From: Pleodorina starrii
Taxonomy: Eukaryota > Chlorophyta > Chlorophyceae > Chlamydomonadales > Volvocaceae
Assembly (NCBI GenBank): GCA_030267565.1
Contig: BRXU01000017.1
Span: 2,636,501 to 2,700,500 of the forward strand
Direction: 5' to 3'
Length of the DNA: 64,000 bases
Positions 1 to 12,286 of this stretch are shown piece by piece. Every line of letters starts with the position of its first letter. The stretch's first letter is position 1. Under the pieces are notes generated by a model, which ran no database searches, had not been told where the DNA came from, and worked only from the letters and a program-made list of their open reading frames with translations. A program made the position numbers and the translations under genes.

Positions 1-97
1 TGCTGACTGTCGGAGCGATGGATGGGGGGGTGGCCAGCCCCACCACCCATGTCGCCACCGCAGCCAACGTGTTCCATCGCCTCAACTGCTCCCCTCT

Positions 98-3000
98 TCA
101 CGCATTCCGCTCGTGCGGCTGTCTGTACGGCAGCCGCAACAACTCCGTGATATCGCGTTCCGAAGCCACCGGCCGCAGCCCCGTGCCGCCACCCTCAGCT
201 CCAGCCCCAGCCGCGCACGCCCAAGCGGCTGCAGTCACGTTGCTGCTGCCGCTGCCCCCGCCCTCCTGCCGGCCAACCCCACCTTCAGGCCCAGGCCGCC
301 GCCCTGGCCCCACCGCTCCTCCCCCTGCGCCCGCTGCTGCTAAAACGGGTTCTGTTGCTGTATCTGCGGCGTTGCTCTGCGTTGTGTCCTCACTGCCGCC
401 TCCGGCGGCGGCGGCGGATGCGGCAGCGGCCCCTGCTGCTGCTGCTGCTGCTGCCTCCTGCTCCCAGGCGCCCCGTTCATGCCACCGGGGCGGCCGGAAC
501 TCGCGGCCCTCCGAGTCGGTGGGGAGGGCCTCCTCGGGCACCAGGCGCACCCCAGAGGGAGTCGTGCGCAGCGTGGCGTGGGAGTTGGTGAACATGCTGC
601 CCATTCCCCGGGGCGAGGGAGAGGGCAGGGGAGAGGGGAAAGGGAGGAAAGTGGAAAGGCGGCGGCGGTACGGCACCATCCGCAGTTTTCCTTGCCTTGC
701 CTGCCGTGCCACGTACCGTAACCCCCCGCGCAAGAGAGCTGGAACCGCGTCACCCACCCACCCGCCCCCTCCGCTGCGGCATCGTTTTCATTACCTCCGT
801 ATCCCGTACCCATCGACACACGCAACGTTCGCCTGAACGCCTGCTCGTCTGTTGCAATTCTTTATCTTGTTTACCACCTCTGCACACACACACCCGCCCA
901 CACACCCGCCTGCACCCGCCTGCACCCAGCCACACCCACCCGCAGTTGAGCGCGTGTTGCCTCATGAAGCGCAGGTACTGCTTGCTGCCCGTCCAGCCCA
1001 CCACGGCGTACGGCCATTGGGATCCGTACGGCACAAACATGACGTCCAACCGCCGCCGCCGGCCGCTGCCCGTGATCCAGATGCACCACAAGTGGTCGTA
1101 CCGGTCCATTTGCTCCTGACCTGAGGTGGTGTGTAGTAAAGGGTTTGGCGGTTGGTGGTTGGGAGTTGGCGTGGTGGGGAATCAGAGGGGGCTCGTCCAC
1201 CTGACTGTGGGTGCTGCCCAATACGGAACCCATAATCCATTCCATATGGCAGTTGCAGCAGCAGCGTTTCCATTTTCGACTGCGTCTGTATGCCGGCCTG
1301 TCCCTCCATCTCGTTCATACCCCCCGAACCAATTGTCCAATTGGCAATCTCCTCCCCCCTTCCCCCTCCCCCACCTGCCCAACGGCCCGTGGCCACAAGC
1401 CTCCTCATAGCGTCGATGTAGCCCGCCTCTTGGTTGACCTGGTGCCGTACCCCGCACGCCATACATCGTATGTCGTACAGGTTTACGGCAGACACGGGCG
1501 GTGTGAAGAGGCAGCGCGAAGGCATATACGAGGGGTCGAGGGCGCAGATGAGCGGGCTTTGCTCAGCGGCGGCTATGTGACTCGCTGCTGCAACGCCCCG
1601 GGGGGATGCGGACGGTCACTGTGCCCGTTGACGCCGTATAGCCCCCCCGCTACCCTCGCCCCGCCCCTTCGCCCCGCCCGACCTCGCCGCGCCTCCTTGC
1701 CCCCGGCCCCCGCCCCCGAGCCCCCCGCCCCCCGCCCCCCAACCACCGCCTGCACGTCCCTTCTCCCCTTTTGTACGGCACCTGCAGCCGACAGAACCCC
1801 CGCTCCAGGGGCACCACCCGCCCCGCCGCCACCAGCCGCTGATACAACCGCACCACCAGCGGCGCACCGCCGCCGCCGCCGCCGCCATCGCCACCTGCGC
1901 CGCCCTCTGGCTCCGCGTCCCCAAATCGGGGCCGCTGGTGGTGGCGGTGGTGGCAGTGGTGGCTGTTGCCCGGGTGCGGGTGCGTTGCCAGGAAGTCCAC
2001 ATCCTCAGTGGCGCGGCCTCTGCGTCCGCCGCCCACCTGAAGCAGCTCCCAGCCGGGGCAGCCGGATAGCGAGCCCAGCGCGTTGATGAGCACGCGCCGC
2101 ATCTCCGCCACCTCGCCCTCCGCCACCACCTCCCCCAGATGCTCCCGGAACAGCAGCGAGTACCAAACCTCCCCGCGCCACCACCCCGCCAGACCGCCGC
2201 CGCCGCCGCCGCCGCGGGCGCTGCTGCGTCCGCCGCCGCCGTGACGGATGTACGGCAGCGTCGCCGCTGGCGTCGTCGCGGTGGCGCCGCGGCGCCTGGC
2301 GCCCGGACGAGGCCGCTTCCTGGCGCCGTCGCGCGGCTGCGGTGGTGGCGGCGGCGGCTCGGTGGTGGCGCTGCCGTCAGTCCCCTCCTCCTCCTCCTCT
2401 TCCGTCTCCGCCTCCGGCTCCGTTTCGGCATCGGAGTTCAAGCCGCCTGCGCCGGCGCTGCGCCGACCGGCCCCAACCGCACCCGCACTCGAACCCCGGC
2501 CGCCGCCGCCACCCTCCGCCTCCACTCCCTCCTCCCACACCTTCTCCGACCCATCCTCTTCCTGCTCGTCCTGCTCGTCCAGATCGGTGTCATCCTCGGC
2601 AGGTGGCGGCGCCGCGCCATCCAGCCGCCGCCGCCGCCGCACGTCTCGGCGGATCCCGCCGCTGCCGCCGGCTCTCGCCCGTTCCGCCGCTGCCGCTGCC
2701 GCTGACGCCGACGCCAGCTCCGGAACCCAGTCCTGCTCCTCCAGCCCCTCCTCCCGCCGCGCCGCCAGTCCGTACGACTGCAGCTGCTCAAATGTACGGA
2801 AGCCCTGCTCCCACCACTGCCTGGCCAGGACGGGGCCGCAGCCGGGCAGGCGACAGAACATCCGGCGAGTGCTGCAGCGGGGGAGGGAGGGAGGAAAGGA
2901 AGGAGGAAAGGAAGGAGGGGAGGAAGAAAGGGGCAATCAGGGGAGTTCTCGGGGTCGACGTGAAGGACCGCGAACGTTGGACGTTGGACGTTGGACGTTG

Positions 3001-6000
3001 GGCGAGAGTACGGCACTAAAGCGCCCGCTCGGCCGACTGACTGAGAGCCGGACGTCCCTGGAGCACCCGCCCCTGCCCCGGTCCTTCCCCTCCCCAACCT
3101 CACCTTCCCTGCCCCCTCCCCTCCTTACGCCCTACCTCCCCAAGCCTTACCTAGCACCCTCCGTGCCCGGCCGCAACCGACCCCGGGAGTCACGAGCCGG
3201 CTGGTCCGCTCGAAAGGCCTCCAGCGGCTCACAGCTGCACACACCGCCGCCGCCGCCGCCGCTCCTCTCCTGGCTGGCCGTCAGCTGCTGGATGATGCGC
3301 GCCGTGAAGGGCCCTATGTACGGCAGCTCTTGCTGCAGGCGCTGCGGCGACATGTCGGCGGTGATTCGGAAGGCGGCGGCGCGTACCACCGCGGCGGCAT
3401 GGGCGTAGTTGAGCGCCTGGTGGTTGATGAGGCCGGACCCGGAGGCGACGGCGCGGCCGGCGGCGGGGGCGGGTGCGGTGGTGCTGGGGTGGGCCGTGGG
3501 TGCCCCGGCGGCGCGGTCCGTGTTATCTGACCGGCAGACGGCGCAGACGGGGGTCCGGTTCGAGATGGGGGCCGGCAGGGCGGAGCGGGGACGGGGACGA
3601 GGGGCGGGGACGCGGGTTGAGCAGCAGCTTGGGAACGGGTACCGTAGTCAGGGGGCGGGGGGCGGGCGGCGGGAGCACGCAGCCTTCTCTCGGAGGAAGG
3701 CCGACCACCGCCCGCAGCAACTCGGCCCGCCGCCGCCCCAGCCTACCCACCCACCCACCCGTGCGGGAGCCTCTGTGAGGACACGCAGGCGCCTCCCCTT
3801 CCCTTCCACGCACATCCACATCCGCCACACACACATACACACACACCGCCCCCCAGCCCCCCCACCCCCCCCGCACCCCCGCACCCCGGGGTCCCGCCAG
3901 CGCCTCCTCGTACTTGACCAGATCCCGCAGCGCACCGTCGATGGCGCCGTTGCCGATGGACGAGCACCGCGCCGCGTCAAAGATGCCGTACAGTACGAAC
4001 TCTGCGGGCGGCGGCACGTGGCAGCCCCAAACCTCACCGACGCGGACTGCACGCGCGGGCGGCCAGACGCTCTTCAAACCGGTCGATCGATTCTTGGTGG
4101 TGGTGGCTCAGAGCAGCGGCCAGGCAGGCACGAAACGGCAAAAGGCACCCAGGGGGATGCAATACGGCGACGCCCACGGCGTTCTGCGGCGGCGCCGTCC
4201 TACCGCTAACCTCCGCCCACCCGCCAAACCCCCAAACGACGACGTTGTTCTACCACCTCCTGGCACTGCCGCTGCTGCTGAGCCCCCCACCTCCCGGCAC
4301 TGCCCCCACCTGACACCATGCTCACGCGATTCAGCTCGGGCCGCCACTCCCCCAACCAGCCGTACAACCTGCGTAGCGTAACCGTACGGCAGTTGCGGGT
4401 TGGGGGTCGGGGATGAAAACCCAGGGAGCGGCGTGTCCCGGGCAAACGGGGGGATGTGTGGAGACGGCAATCCCCGGGATGGGATGTGACAGGATCAGCG
4501 GCAGCGGCGTGTTGGCGCATTGGCTGTCCTGGGTTGGTTGGTTGGTTGGATGGTTGGTTGGTTGGTTGGTTGTCAATACAGGCAGCAGCTAATGGGAAAG
4601 CAGCAGCAGCTGATGAGACATCAGACGGAACCACAGCTGTCGGCTTGTCGGGGCGGGGTCTCCATTGTGTAGGCCCGTGTGTGTCTCCAACCCAGTCCAG
4701 CCCCGACCAGCCCCCACCACACCCCACCCGACTGGCGGCGCCTCATCCCATCACCTGGCTAGGGGCGCATCGGCTGCAGGACGGGGTCCAGGGAGGGGTG
4801 AGGGCTGTCTCCGGATAGTCAGCCGGGCAGCGACCGTCAAAGAACCCACACAACCACCACCACCACCACCACCACCGCCGTCACCGCCTCCGCCGTCAGC
4901 GCCCTTCTCGACTTCGCCACCACCACCGGCGGCGGCGGCGACCTCTCCGGCGTCGCTGTCGCTGTCTGCGGCTCGTCGGAGAGCCTTCGTTGGAGGGCCA
5001 CCGCGCACGGGGCCGCCGGCGTCGGCCTCCTCCAGCGGCGGCGGCGGCGGCGCCGCCGCCGCCGACGCCGCTTGCCCTTTCACTTCCGCCGCCGCGGCGG
5101 CGCCGCCACCGCCGCGACAGCTGCCGCCGCTGCGTTGCCGCCCGCCGCCGACGTCATCGCCAGCTTCATCGCAGCGGCTGTCGACCCCTGCCGCGTGTGA
5201 GACAGCGGTCACTGACGTCGCCGCCGCTGACGCGCCGGCGTTGACGCCCTCGGCCCTGGTTTCTCCCGCCGCCGCCGCCGCCGCGCCCGTCGGGCCTCCC
5301 TGGAGTATGTCCGCCGGCTGCTGCTGCTGCTGCTGCTGCTGATGATTCACCTCCGGGCGAGGGCGACGCTCCGCGAGCCACAGACGAGACGCTGCCTCCA
5401 GGACTGGCGGCACGGAGTGTGGTGCAGCGGGCATACGCCTGCGGGCAGGGGGGCGGGCGGGCGGGCGGGCGGAAGGAAGGATGTCGCTGTACAGCCGGTA
5501 ATCGGTAAACGTGGGCGCCGCTGTGCGTCCAACCTCCCCCACATGACACTTTCTCATAACCTCACTTCCGAGAAAGATTGAGACAGCAGATGAGGTGCCA
5601 AGAGCCAGCCATCAGAACCAGCCCAGACGGCTGCCGTGTGCCGTAAACCGTATCTGCCGTACCTGCCGTACTGAAGGACCTGCTGCAGCCAGCTGCCGTC
5701 CACCGCCCTCATCCGGGCGCCCAGCGCCTCAGCAGTCAGCTCCAGGGCGGGATGCGCCTGCTGGATCGCCTGCAAATGGAGGGCAGAGAATTCGCATTGC
5801 ATGGCACGGGAAATTGGAAATGCCGTCGCGACTGCATTCCCGGGCAAGGGCGGCCGAATCGATGGCGGGAACCGACGGAGACCGCAGCGCGGTGCGCACG
5901 AGACGTGAGCTTTTGAGCCGAGATGGGGACATGGGACACGTGCGCGCGTGCGCGCGCGCGAGGGGAGAGGGAGAGAGAGAGAGAGAGGGAGAGGACGACG

Positions 6001-6652
6001 AGGCGGGGTGCACACAGCATGACCGCAGCAGGCAGCAGCAGGCAGGGGATGAGGGGGTGTTTTGCACGCCTCCGCACGCCTCCGCACGCCTCCGCACCTG
6101 CAGCGCGGGTTGCAGCTCATGTGCCAGTGCTGTCAGCTGCTGGGGCCGCTGCAGCAGCCGGGCGCGGTCCACCAGCACGTGGGTCACCTGCACGGCAGCG
6201 GGTGGGGCGGTGCAGCGAAGGACTGCGCTGAAGCCAAGCGAGCTCAAGCGAAGTCAAGCGAAGCGAAGCGCCAGCGCTCGTGAGGTGCAGTGCAGTGCAG
6301 TGCAATAGGGTGCAGTGCAGTGCAATAGGGTGCAGTGCAGTGCAATAGGGTGCAGTGCAGTGCAATAGGGTGCAGTGCAGTGCAGTGCTGGAGGACGCAC
6401 CTGTTGCGGCCTCCCCGTCTGCGGGGGGCTGCTCACCACCACGCTGGCGGCACCAAGGCGGCCCAGCAGCTGATGCTGCAGGGCCCGCAGCTGCTCATCC
6501 GACCAGGACTCGGTGAGGCTGGAGTGGAGCAGCAGCTTGAGGCCGGCCAGCGGAGCCGTTCGGGCGGGAGCGGGAGTGGGAGTGGGAGGAGGCTGCTGCT
6601 GTGCCGGCTTGGTCGCAACCGCCGCGACCTGTGGCGGAGCTGTCAACGCCAT
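98..6652 (-). CDS. POLL: DNA polymerase lambda-like family X DNA polymerase (BRCT + Pol X core)
   Basis: Gap-filling polymerase of base-excision repair and end joining; nuclear by family. Exons read down the minus strand: 6652-6401, 6187-6098, 5769-5663, 5438-4755, an unresolved junction, 4001-3885, 3526-3178, 2871-1782, 1115-940, 596-98. Exons 1-4 give a BRCT domain (residues about 34-165) ending in DGSWLQQ, then a Gln/Gly/Ala linker. Exons at 4001-3178 give the 8-kDa domain with an HhH motif (LPYIGPFTARII). Exon 2871-1782 opens with the second HhH (LPGCGPVLARQWW) and, after a long acidic/Gly insert, carries GGGRRGRATEDVDFL with the two catalytic Asp. Exon 1115-940 has the third Asp (RRLDVMFVP) and GWTGSK. 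The protein ends in ERDITELLRLPY..PHERNA, as the family does. It exceeds 1,100 residues, about twice animal POLL, because of low-complexity inserts. The link between 4755 and 4001 is out of phase as drawn, so at least one small exon is missing. Confidence 0.88.
4531..4572. repeat. (GGTT)n simple repeat
   Basis: Runs of GGTT interrupted by one GGAT, in the non-coding stretch between polymerase exons; CCAA on the gene's sense strand. Confidence 0.9.
5941..5995. repeat. (CG)n/(GA)n low-complexity tract
   Basis: Alternating CG then GA dinucleotides inside polymerase intron 2 (5770-6097). Confidence 0.85.
6285..6388. repeat. 20-bp tandem repeat in first intron of the polymerase gene
   Basis: About four near-perfect copies of tgcagtgcagtgcaataggg followed by shorter TGCAG units. 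The array fills most of intron 1 (6188-6400), which is only 213 bp. Confidence 0.9.
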
Positions 6653-7937
6653 CGTCAGGCAAGGTTTCGGTCCGGGAGGTGGGCTCTGTGCGTCATGCTG
6701 CTGCTTAGAGTCAGCGTCAGCCTGCGCGGCGACCGTGGCGGAGGGGGCTGCGCGACGTGATCGCTCTCTGCCGCCGCTGCTATCAGAAATCAGATGCCTG
6801 CGTGGTGCGTGCCGCTCGCGGGTCGCAGTGGCCTAACTATTTCAGGTATGATGAAGATGTGTACCTTGCAGTGAATGCTGCTGTGCAAACAATTCTGGAT
6901 TCGCGAACCAGCCGCCGTTTGAATTATCGCCTTTTTTCGATAGGCAACCGAGCATATAGAGTTAGACTGCTATGCAATCAGATTTAGCGGCTTGTTCGTA
7001 TCTCGAGGGTCAGCTGGGCAAATCAGGGATGGACCCATGGGACACGAGCTCGTACAACAAACGCGACACGTTTAGCGATGATGTAGACATACGACGCTCA
7101 GTTACATCGCAACTGACTGTGCTGCCCCTTGGGAGCTGGGTCATACAGGTGCACTGCCTTTTGGTTGCTGGAAGACGCAGGCGGCGCCAACATGTGGCCG
7201 AAGGACCCGGCCGGCCCTTCGGCCCGATAACCCTTCACGCCTGCGAGGGCTATTCCGTAAATAATTCCTGACACTCATTCGCGGCGACCATACCCCTCAT
7301 CCGCGGCAATACACCCCCGCGGACATACTACTGTGGCTGCGAGAGCAACGCCACCTGAGCGCCACTTCTCACTGCCACCTATCCGGCAGATAAGCCCCCA
7401 GTCAGTCGCAACAGAAGGCTCAGACCGCCAGCCACAGTATGCTGCATACTAAGGGTCGGCGTGTCTTCGACTCAAAAACGCTCGTGTAAAGAATGCCCGT
7501 AAAGAAACTCATTGCACAAACTCACACAAACCACACATCCGAAGTCGGTACACAGCTTGCACGCCGAGGCATCAGCCAGGGGAACCACGCGGGGACGCCA
7601 TTACGAGCGTCACGCGAAGGCGCTCCAGCTAGCCGCCCAAACAATTCGATCTCTTCTCTCAACGAACGTGTCGGGGTCAACACGCACCCTGAATTCGCAG
7701 CTCCCACAACCATCGGAGTTTGCACAGTCGATTCCTGTTCACACCGTCTCACCGCCCGTTCATCCAGTAAAGTTCTCGCATTCTCTCGACAGCACACTCC
7801 AACTCTTGCAAACAATCCAATGACCGGCCCTAGGTGGCGCCGCTTCTCGCCGCGAAGTCTGTGAACGCAATGTCTGTGAACGAGACGTGAAAATCCCGAC
7901 CGCACTTAGCAAGCCCTACAGAACTAAACATGCGTGC
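6653..7937. other. Intergenic: polymerase promoter side and helicase 3'UTR
   Basis: No gene supported. It holds the upstream region of the polymerase gene and, on the minus strand, the helicase 3'UTR. GC content is visibly lower than in the flanking coding DNA. A plus-strand TGTAA at 7485 has no gene to go with it. Confidence 0.6.
7102..7106 (-). terminator. Candidate polyadenylation signal (TGTAA) for the helicase
   Basis: First minus-strand TGTAA I see below the helicase stop, implying a 3'UTR of about 0.8 kb, usual for volvocine genes. Confidence 0.5.
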
Positions 7938-10900
7938 TCAGCGTGGGCTGTAGCGACCATAAGACGGGCTGCCGCGGCCACGGTCGCCGCCGGCCCGGTC
8001 CCGCGACCGGCTCCGGCTCCGGGACCGCCGCCGGCTCCGGTCACGGCTCCGGCTCCTGCTGCGCCGGCGCTCGGCATCATCACGCCCGCCGTAGGAACCC
8101 ACCGCCACTGCCGAACCTCCCACGGCCCCATACGCGCTGTAGGGCGCTGCCGCGGCATGGCTGCCGCCCCCGAAGCCGCCGCCACGGTGACCGCCCCCGA
8201 ATCCACCGCCGCCGCCACCAAAGCCACCGCCGCCGCCAAAGCCGCCGCCGCCGCCGAAGCTCGGCCCGCTGGCCCAGCGATTACGGCCGCCGCCGCCGCC
8301 GAAGCCCCCGCGCATCGCCAGCTGCTCAAGCTGCGGTGGAACAACCTGCTGTGCCTCACGCATGACCTGAATCAGGTCGCGAGCGTGCTTGGCATCCTCG
8401 CCCGTCATGAACGTGTACGCCTCGCCGGTGGCGCCCGCGCGACCCGTGCGGCCGATGCGGTGAATGTAGTCCTCGGTACCCGTGGGGAAGTCGAAGTTGA
8501 CGACCGCGGCCACGTTCGGAATGTCCAGACCGCGAGCCGCCACGTCCGTGGCAACCAGGATGGGCGTGCGGCCCTCCTTGAAGGCTTGTAGGACGTAATC
8601 GCGCTCCGACTGCTTCTTGTCGCCGTGGATGGCTGCCGCGCGGAACTCGCGGGACATCTGGTACGACAGCTGATCGCACATACGCTTGGTCGTGCAAAAG
8701 ATGATGATGCGGGTGCCAGGCGGCTTCGCCCTGCGATCGGGTAATTAGGGAATCACGTGCATGAGCGCGCCGAAGACTGCAGGCTGCTTGGCAAATTTCC
8801 ACAGGATTTATCGGCATGCCTGACGCCGTGGAAGCAGTACAGCACCTCCAGCATCTAACGTCCCACCGCGTCGCTAGACTAGATGCACCATGCACGATGA
8901 AGTTGCAAGCTTGTGACCTCCCATAATGTCCCAGCTCCCAGCTCACCTAATGATGCGTGAGAGCTCTCCGAACTTCTCGTGCGAGCTGTTGAGCACCATC
9001 ACTTGCTGCGTAATGGATTTGTTGGCCACGAGCTTCTCCTCAACGCCGCCGATGAAGACGTGGACCGTCTGGTTGACGACAAACTGGGCGGCGATGTGTT
9101 TGACCTCGCGCGGCCATGTGGCCGAGAAGAACAGGGTCTGGCGCTGCCGAGGCAGGGTCCGGACAATGCGCTGAATCTGCGGCTCGAAGCCCATGTCAAG
9201 CATGCGGTCCGCTTCGTCCAGCACGAGATACGACACCTGCAACGGACATCAGTACAATACCGTGAGCCCCAAGTTCGGATGGGGCGAGAAGCCAAACATT
9301 TGCGCGAAGCAAAAGTATAGGCGGTAACTAGACTGCAGTCTAGGTGGCCGAATGCAACCTTAGCTGAAACCGGTCTCTGCCGAAACGTTACCAGTAATCT
9401 AGACGCTCAGCTGAACTCCCCCGCGTCGTCGCGTCAGCCGCTGCGCACCTGCTGCAGCCGGACTTGCCCAGCCTCAAGGAAGTCGTTCAGGCGGCCCGGG
9501 GTCGCAATGACAAGCTGCACACCGTGCTGGATGTCGCGCAGCTGTGGTCCCTTCGGCGCACCACCGTACACGCAGGTGTTGCGAATGCCGGACGAACGTC
9601 CGAACTTGTCAGCCTCCGTTTTAATTTGCACCGCCAGCTCGCGAGTTGGCGCCAGCACCAGCAGCGTCGGGCCTGACCGGGGGTCCTTCCGGGTTTGCTG
9701 GATGTGGAGCATGCCTGGCAGGAGGAAGCCGCACGTCTTCCCCGAGCCCGTCTTTGCAATGGCCACCAGATCGCGACCAGAGAGAGCGATGGGCCACGCC
9801 TGTGCTTGAATCGGGGTAGGCGCTTTGAATCCAGCACGCCGAATCTGCGAGGACCATTGAAGCATGAGGGTGCATTGACGTCATGGGCCGCCAGAGAGTA
9901 ATGCCAACGGCTGGACAGGATTCGCATCGCAAATGCATACAGACCGGACTACTCGTACCTCGGCAGCCTTACCAGGAATCAAGCTTCTGTTTGCAGTTCC
10001 CCGAATGCCGCACACAAAAACCCACATCACACATGACTGAAAACACACCGAAGTCAGTTCGGGTTGCGTGACTCTTTTGAAACTCTATCTGGACGAAGTA
10101 AAGAACGCATTGCTGATAACGCACGCTGCTTTGCCTATTCAAATCTGCGGATTGAAGCCCCTGTACAGTTTGGCAGTCGATCCATTCCCAGCTGACTGTC
10201 GAACTGCACGCCCCTCGGGTAATTGTTCGCATATGTGGCCACTAACGCCACGCTGCGAGATTTGAGTACTCGCCTTGACAGCGCAGCACTCCGAGGCCGG
10301 CGAGCGGAGCACGTTCCCCCTTCCTGCCAGCCAGCCAGCGCGGTTGAGCGTGGCGTGGCGGCGAGGCCGGGGTGCTGTGCTTCTGCCCTCCATTGCAGAC
10401 AGGCGAGTGGGCGGGCCGCAAAGTGCCCCTGCCACCCTCTTGCCCGCTGCGCCTCTTCATGCTTTGACTGCCAAGGCCCTGCAGTGGGCCGTACTGCGGG
10501 GGCTGCGCGTGCGCTATGTGGGGGCCTGTTGAACTTCACAGGCAGCAGGGGCAATGGACGCCGCCCACAGCGGCCCCTGCCTTAGGGGCGTGGCAGGCCT
10601 CCGATCCAGGAGGGCCATACGGGGGCGCCCTCGTATTGGGAGCCGTGCGCCGGCTGCTGTACAAACCAGCCTGACTCTTGCCAGGTCGATTTGAGCCTTC
10701 CAACACGCTCGCCAAGGAGAGCCGATGCGTTGGGTATAGAGGGGAAGGTGCTGGCTGCGCCGCCCCCGGAATGTGGCTCTATGCTCCGGGCACGACGAGG
10801 CGTCGCGCTGGGGCCCGGAGAAACTGCCGCCAGAGCTGGCGACAACCGAGCTTGTGCTCGAGCGATGAAAAGCGCACCTCGTCCAAAATGTCGGAGGGGA

Positions 10901-11636
10901 AGCCCACAGACTCAAACGTCTGCAAGGGGTCGGGCACGTGATCGCCCTGCACGGAGATGTCATGTTGACGGCGATACTCGGATGATGTGACGAAGCCGTC
11001 GGTCGAGACAGGTTGCCCCGTCATGCCCGTCTTCTGGTAAGAGGTAGACGTGTAGCCGTTGCCGTTCGCGCCCGCGCTGTAATCGTCCTGGGGGAGCAAG
11101 GAGCCACATACAAAAAAGATGAAAAGCCGTTGAATGGAAAAGACGGCGGCGTCCCTTCAAAATCAACATGACTGTAAAGCGTATTAGGAGTTCATAAGCA
11201 CCTCCTCACCCGCCGTTCCCTGGTGTTATAGTAGTCGCCGCCTGTTGTTGGCGCCGTAGGGGCCGCAGACGCGCCGCCTCCCGGACGATCGTATGTCGTG
11301 ACTGCAATGCAAACGCACAGGCAGATCAAAGACTATATCGAAGTGCCGTGTCAGAACACAGCAGAAAGAAGGCGCCGTTGTGAGGCAAGATTACCCCGCC
11401 TTTCCCTTTTCCGCCCTTACCGTTTGTCGTCGGGTTCCAGTAATACTATGGGGAGATGCGGTTCATTCGGCGTGAAAACGAAGGCAGGGTCAGAAAAACG
11501 AGAGTCCTGATTGAAGAAGCCAGATGACGGAGCTTCCACAACTCTCCCAACGCACCTTCAGCCTGCTGGCTGGATCAAATAGCGCTTGCCAGGGGGCAGG
11601 CAGCGTTGGGTCGTCGACCCGCTGCACGCCGCTCAT
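7938..11636 (-). CDS. DEAD-box ATP-dependent RNA helicase, DBP2/DDX5 type, with WW domain
   Basis: ATP-dependent RNA helicase of nuclear RNA processing. Exons: 11636-11556, 11445-11421, 11301-11210, 11087-10878, 9844-9449, 9236-8947, 8730-7938; all join in frame to give 628 aa. An N-terminal WW domain (residues about 9-45: [23 protein letters not shown]) is spread over three exons, one only 25 nt, as in the plant RH14/RH40/RH46 group. Core motifs: [10 protein letters not shown]-motif, AKTGSGKT (166-173), PTRELA (202-207), TPGR (251-254), DEAD (275-278), SAT (306-308), HRIGRTGR (455-462). The C-terminus is FGGGG repeats followed by an Arg-Ser/RDR tail, suggesting RNA binding and nuclear speckle association. 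The start is the ATG 27 codons before the first donor; other upstream ATG codons are not supported. It diverges from the 12287 gene. Confidence 0.95.
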
Positions 11637-12286
11637 TTGTCTGAAGCCTAGAGCAACAAGTAACTCGAGGTCTTCAAGAGCGAAGAAAGACAACTGTAGA
11701 CGGACACACCGTGCGTTATGCGGTGTACACTTTGTAACAATTCCCTTAGACACCCCAGCCCTTGAAGTGAGTTATGTACTTGGAAAACGGCGTGCTCCGA
11801 GACCACGCAGGTCCTGCCGGGAGGCAGGCGTCCTCCCGCCTCAAAAAGCTCTGCAGCAACACCGAGAGCTGACTCCCCGCAGGTGCATTGGCTGTCTGGT
11901 TATTGCGCATCGTTTTTTGCACCACGGCAAGCGCGCGACGGTCTCTTGGGCACCGACCCACTGGTAGTGTGGTCTTGGTTTCCTTGGCGACCGGAAACAC
12001 TAACTTTCGTTATGATTTGCGATGTGAGGGCGCGGACATTCGTGCAATCCCTTCTTTGTTCTGGGCGCGAATGTGGAATGTCCCAATGTTGAGTGTTCGG
12101 ACGCAATCTTGTACAATCATCTGAAGGACGGCCAATTATGGACACATGTTGCATCATTTCATGTGAATAGATTGTATTCATATTGCATTGAATAGGCTCA
12201 ATGACGCAGTGTACTCTTAAGCTTGTTGCTTAAGAAGCCAGCTTTTAATTATACCTCAGGCCGGGCTAGCATAATTACTAGCAGCC
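11637..12286. promoter_or_regulatory. Divergent intergenic region between helicase and 12287 gene
   Basis: Separates two genes transcribed away from each other, so it should hold both promoters. It is AT-richer than the genes, most clearly at 12000-12280. No specific element is recognised. Confidence 0.45.

Noticed and set aside
1370..1525. Possible extra polymerase exon (MRRLVATGRW on the minus strand)
   Set aside because: Resembles QRLVAAGR already present in exon 2871-1782, but exons ending at 1782 and starting at 1115 join directly in phase 0 and complete the family motif order.
4040..4190. Candidate polymerase exon encoding NAVGVAVLHPPG and ESIDRFEERLAAR
   Set aside because: The frame is open with a good acceptor, but its donor phase does not fit the exon at 4001, and the spacer to that exon would be only 36 bp. 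Left out of the model, though the true linking exon may be nearby.
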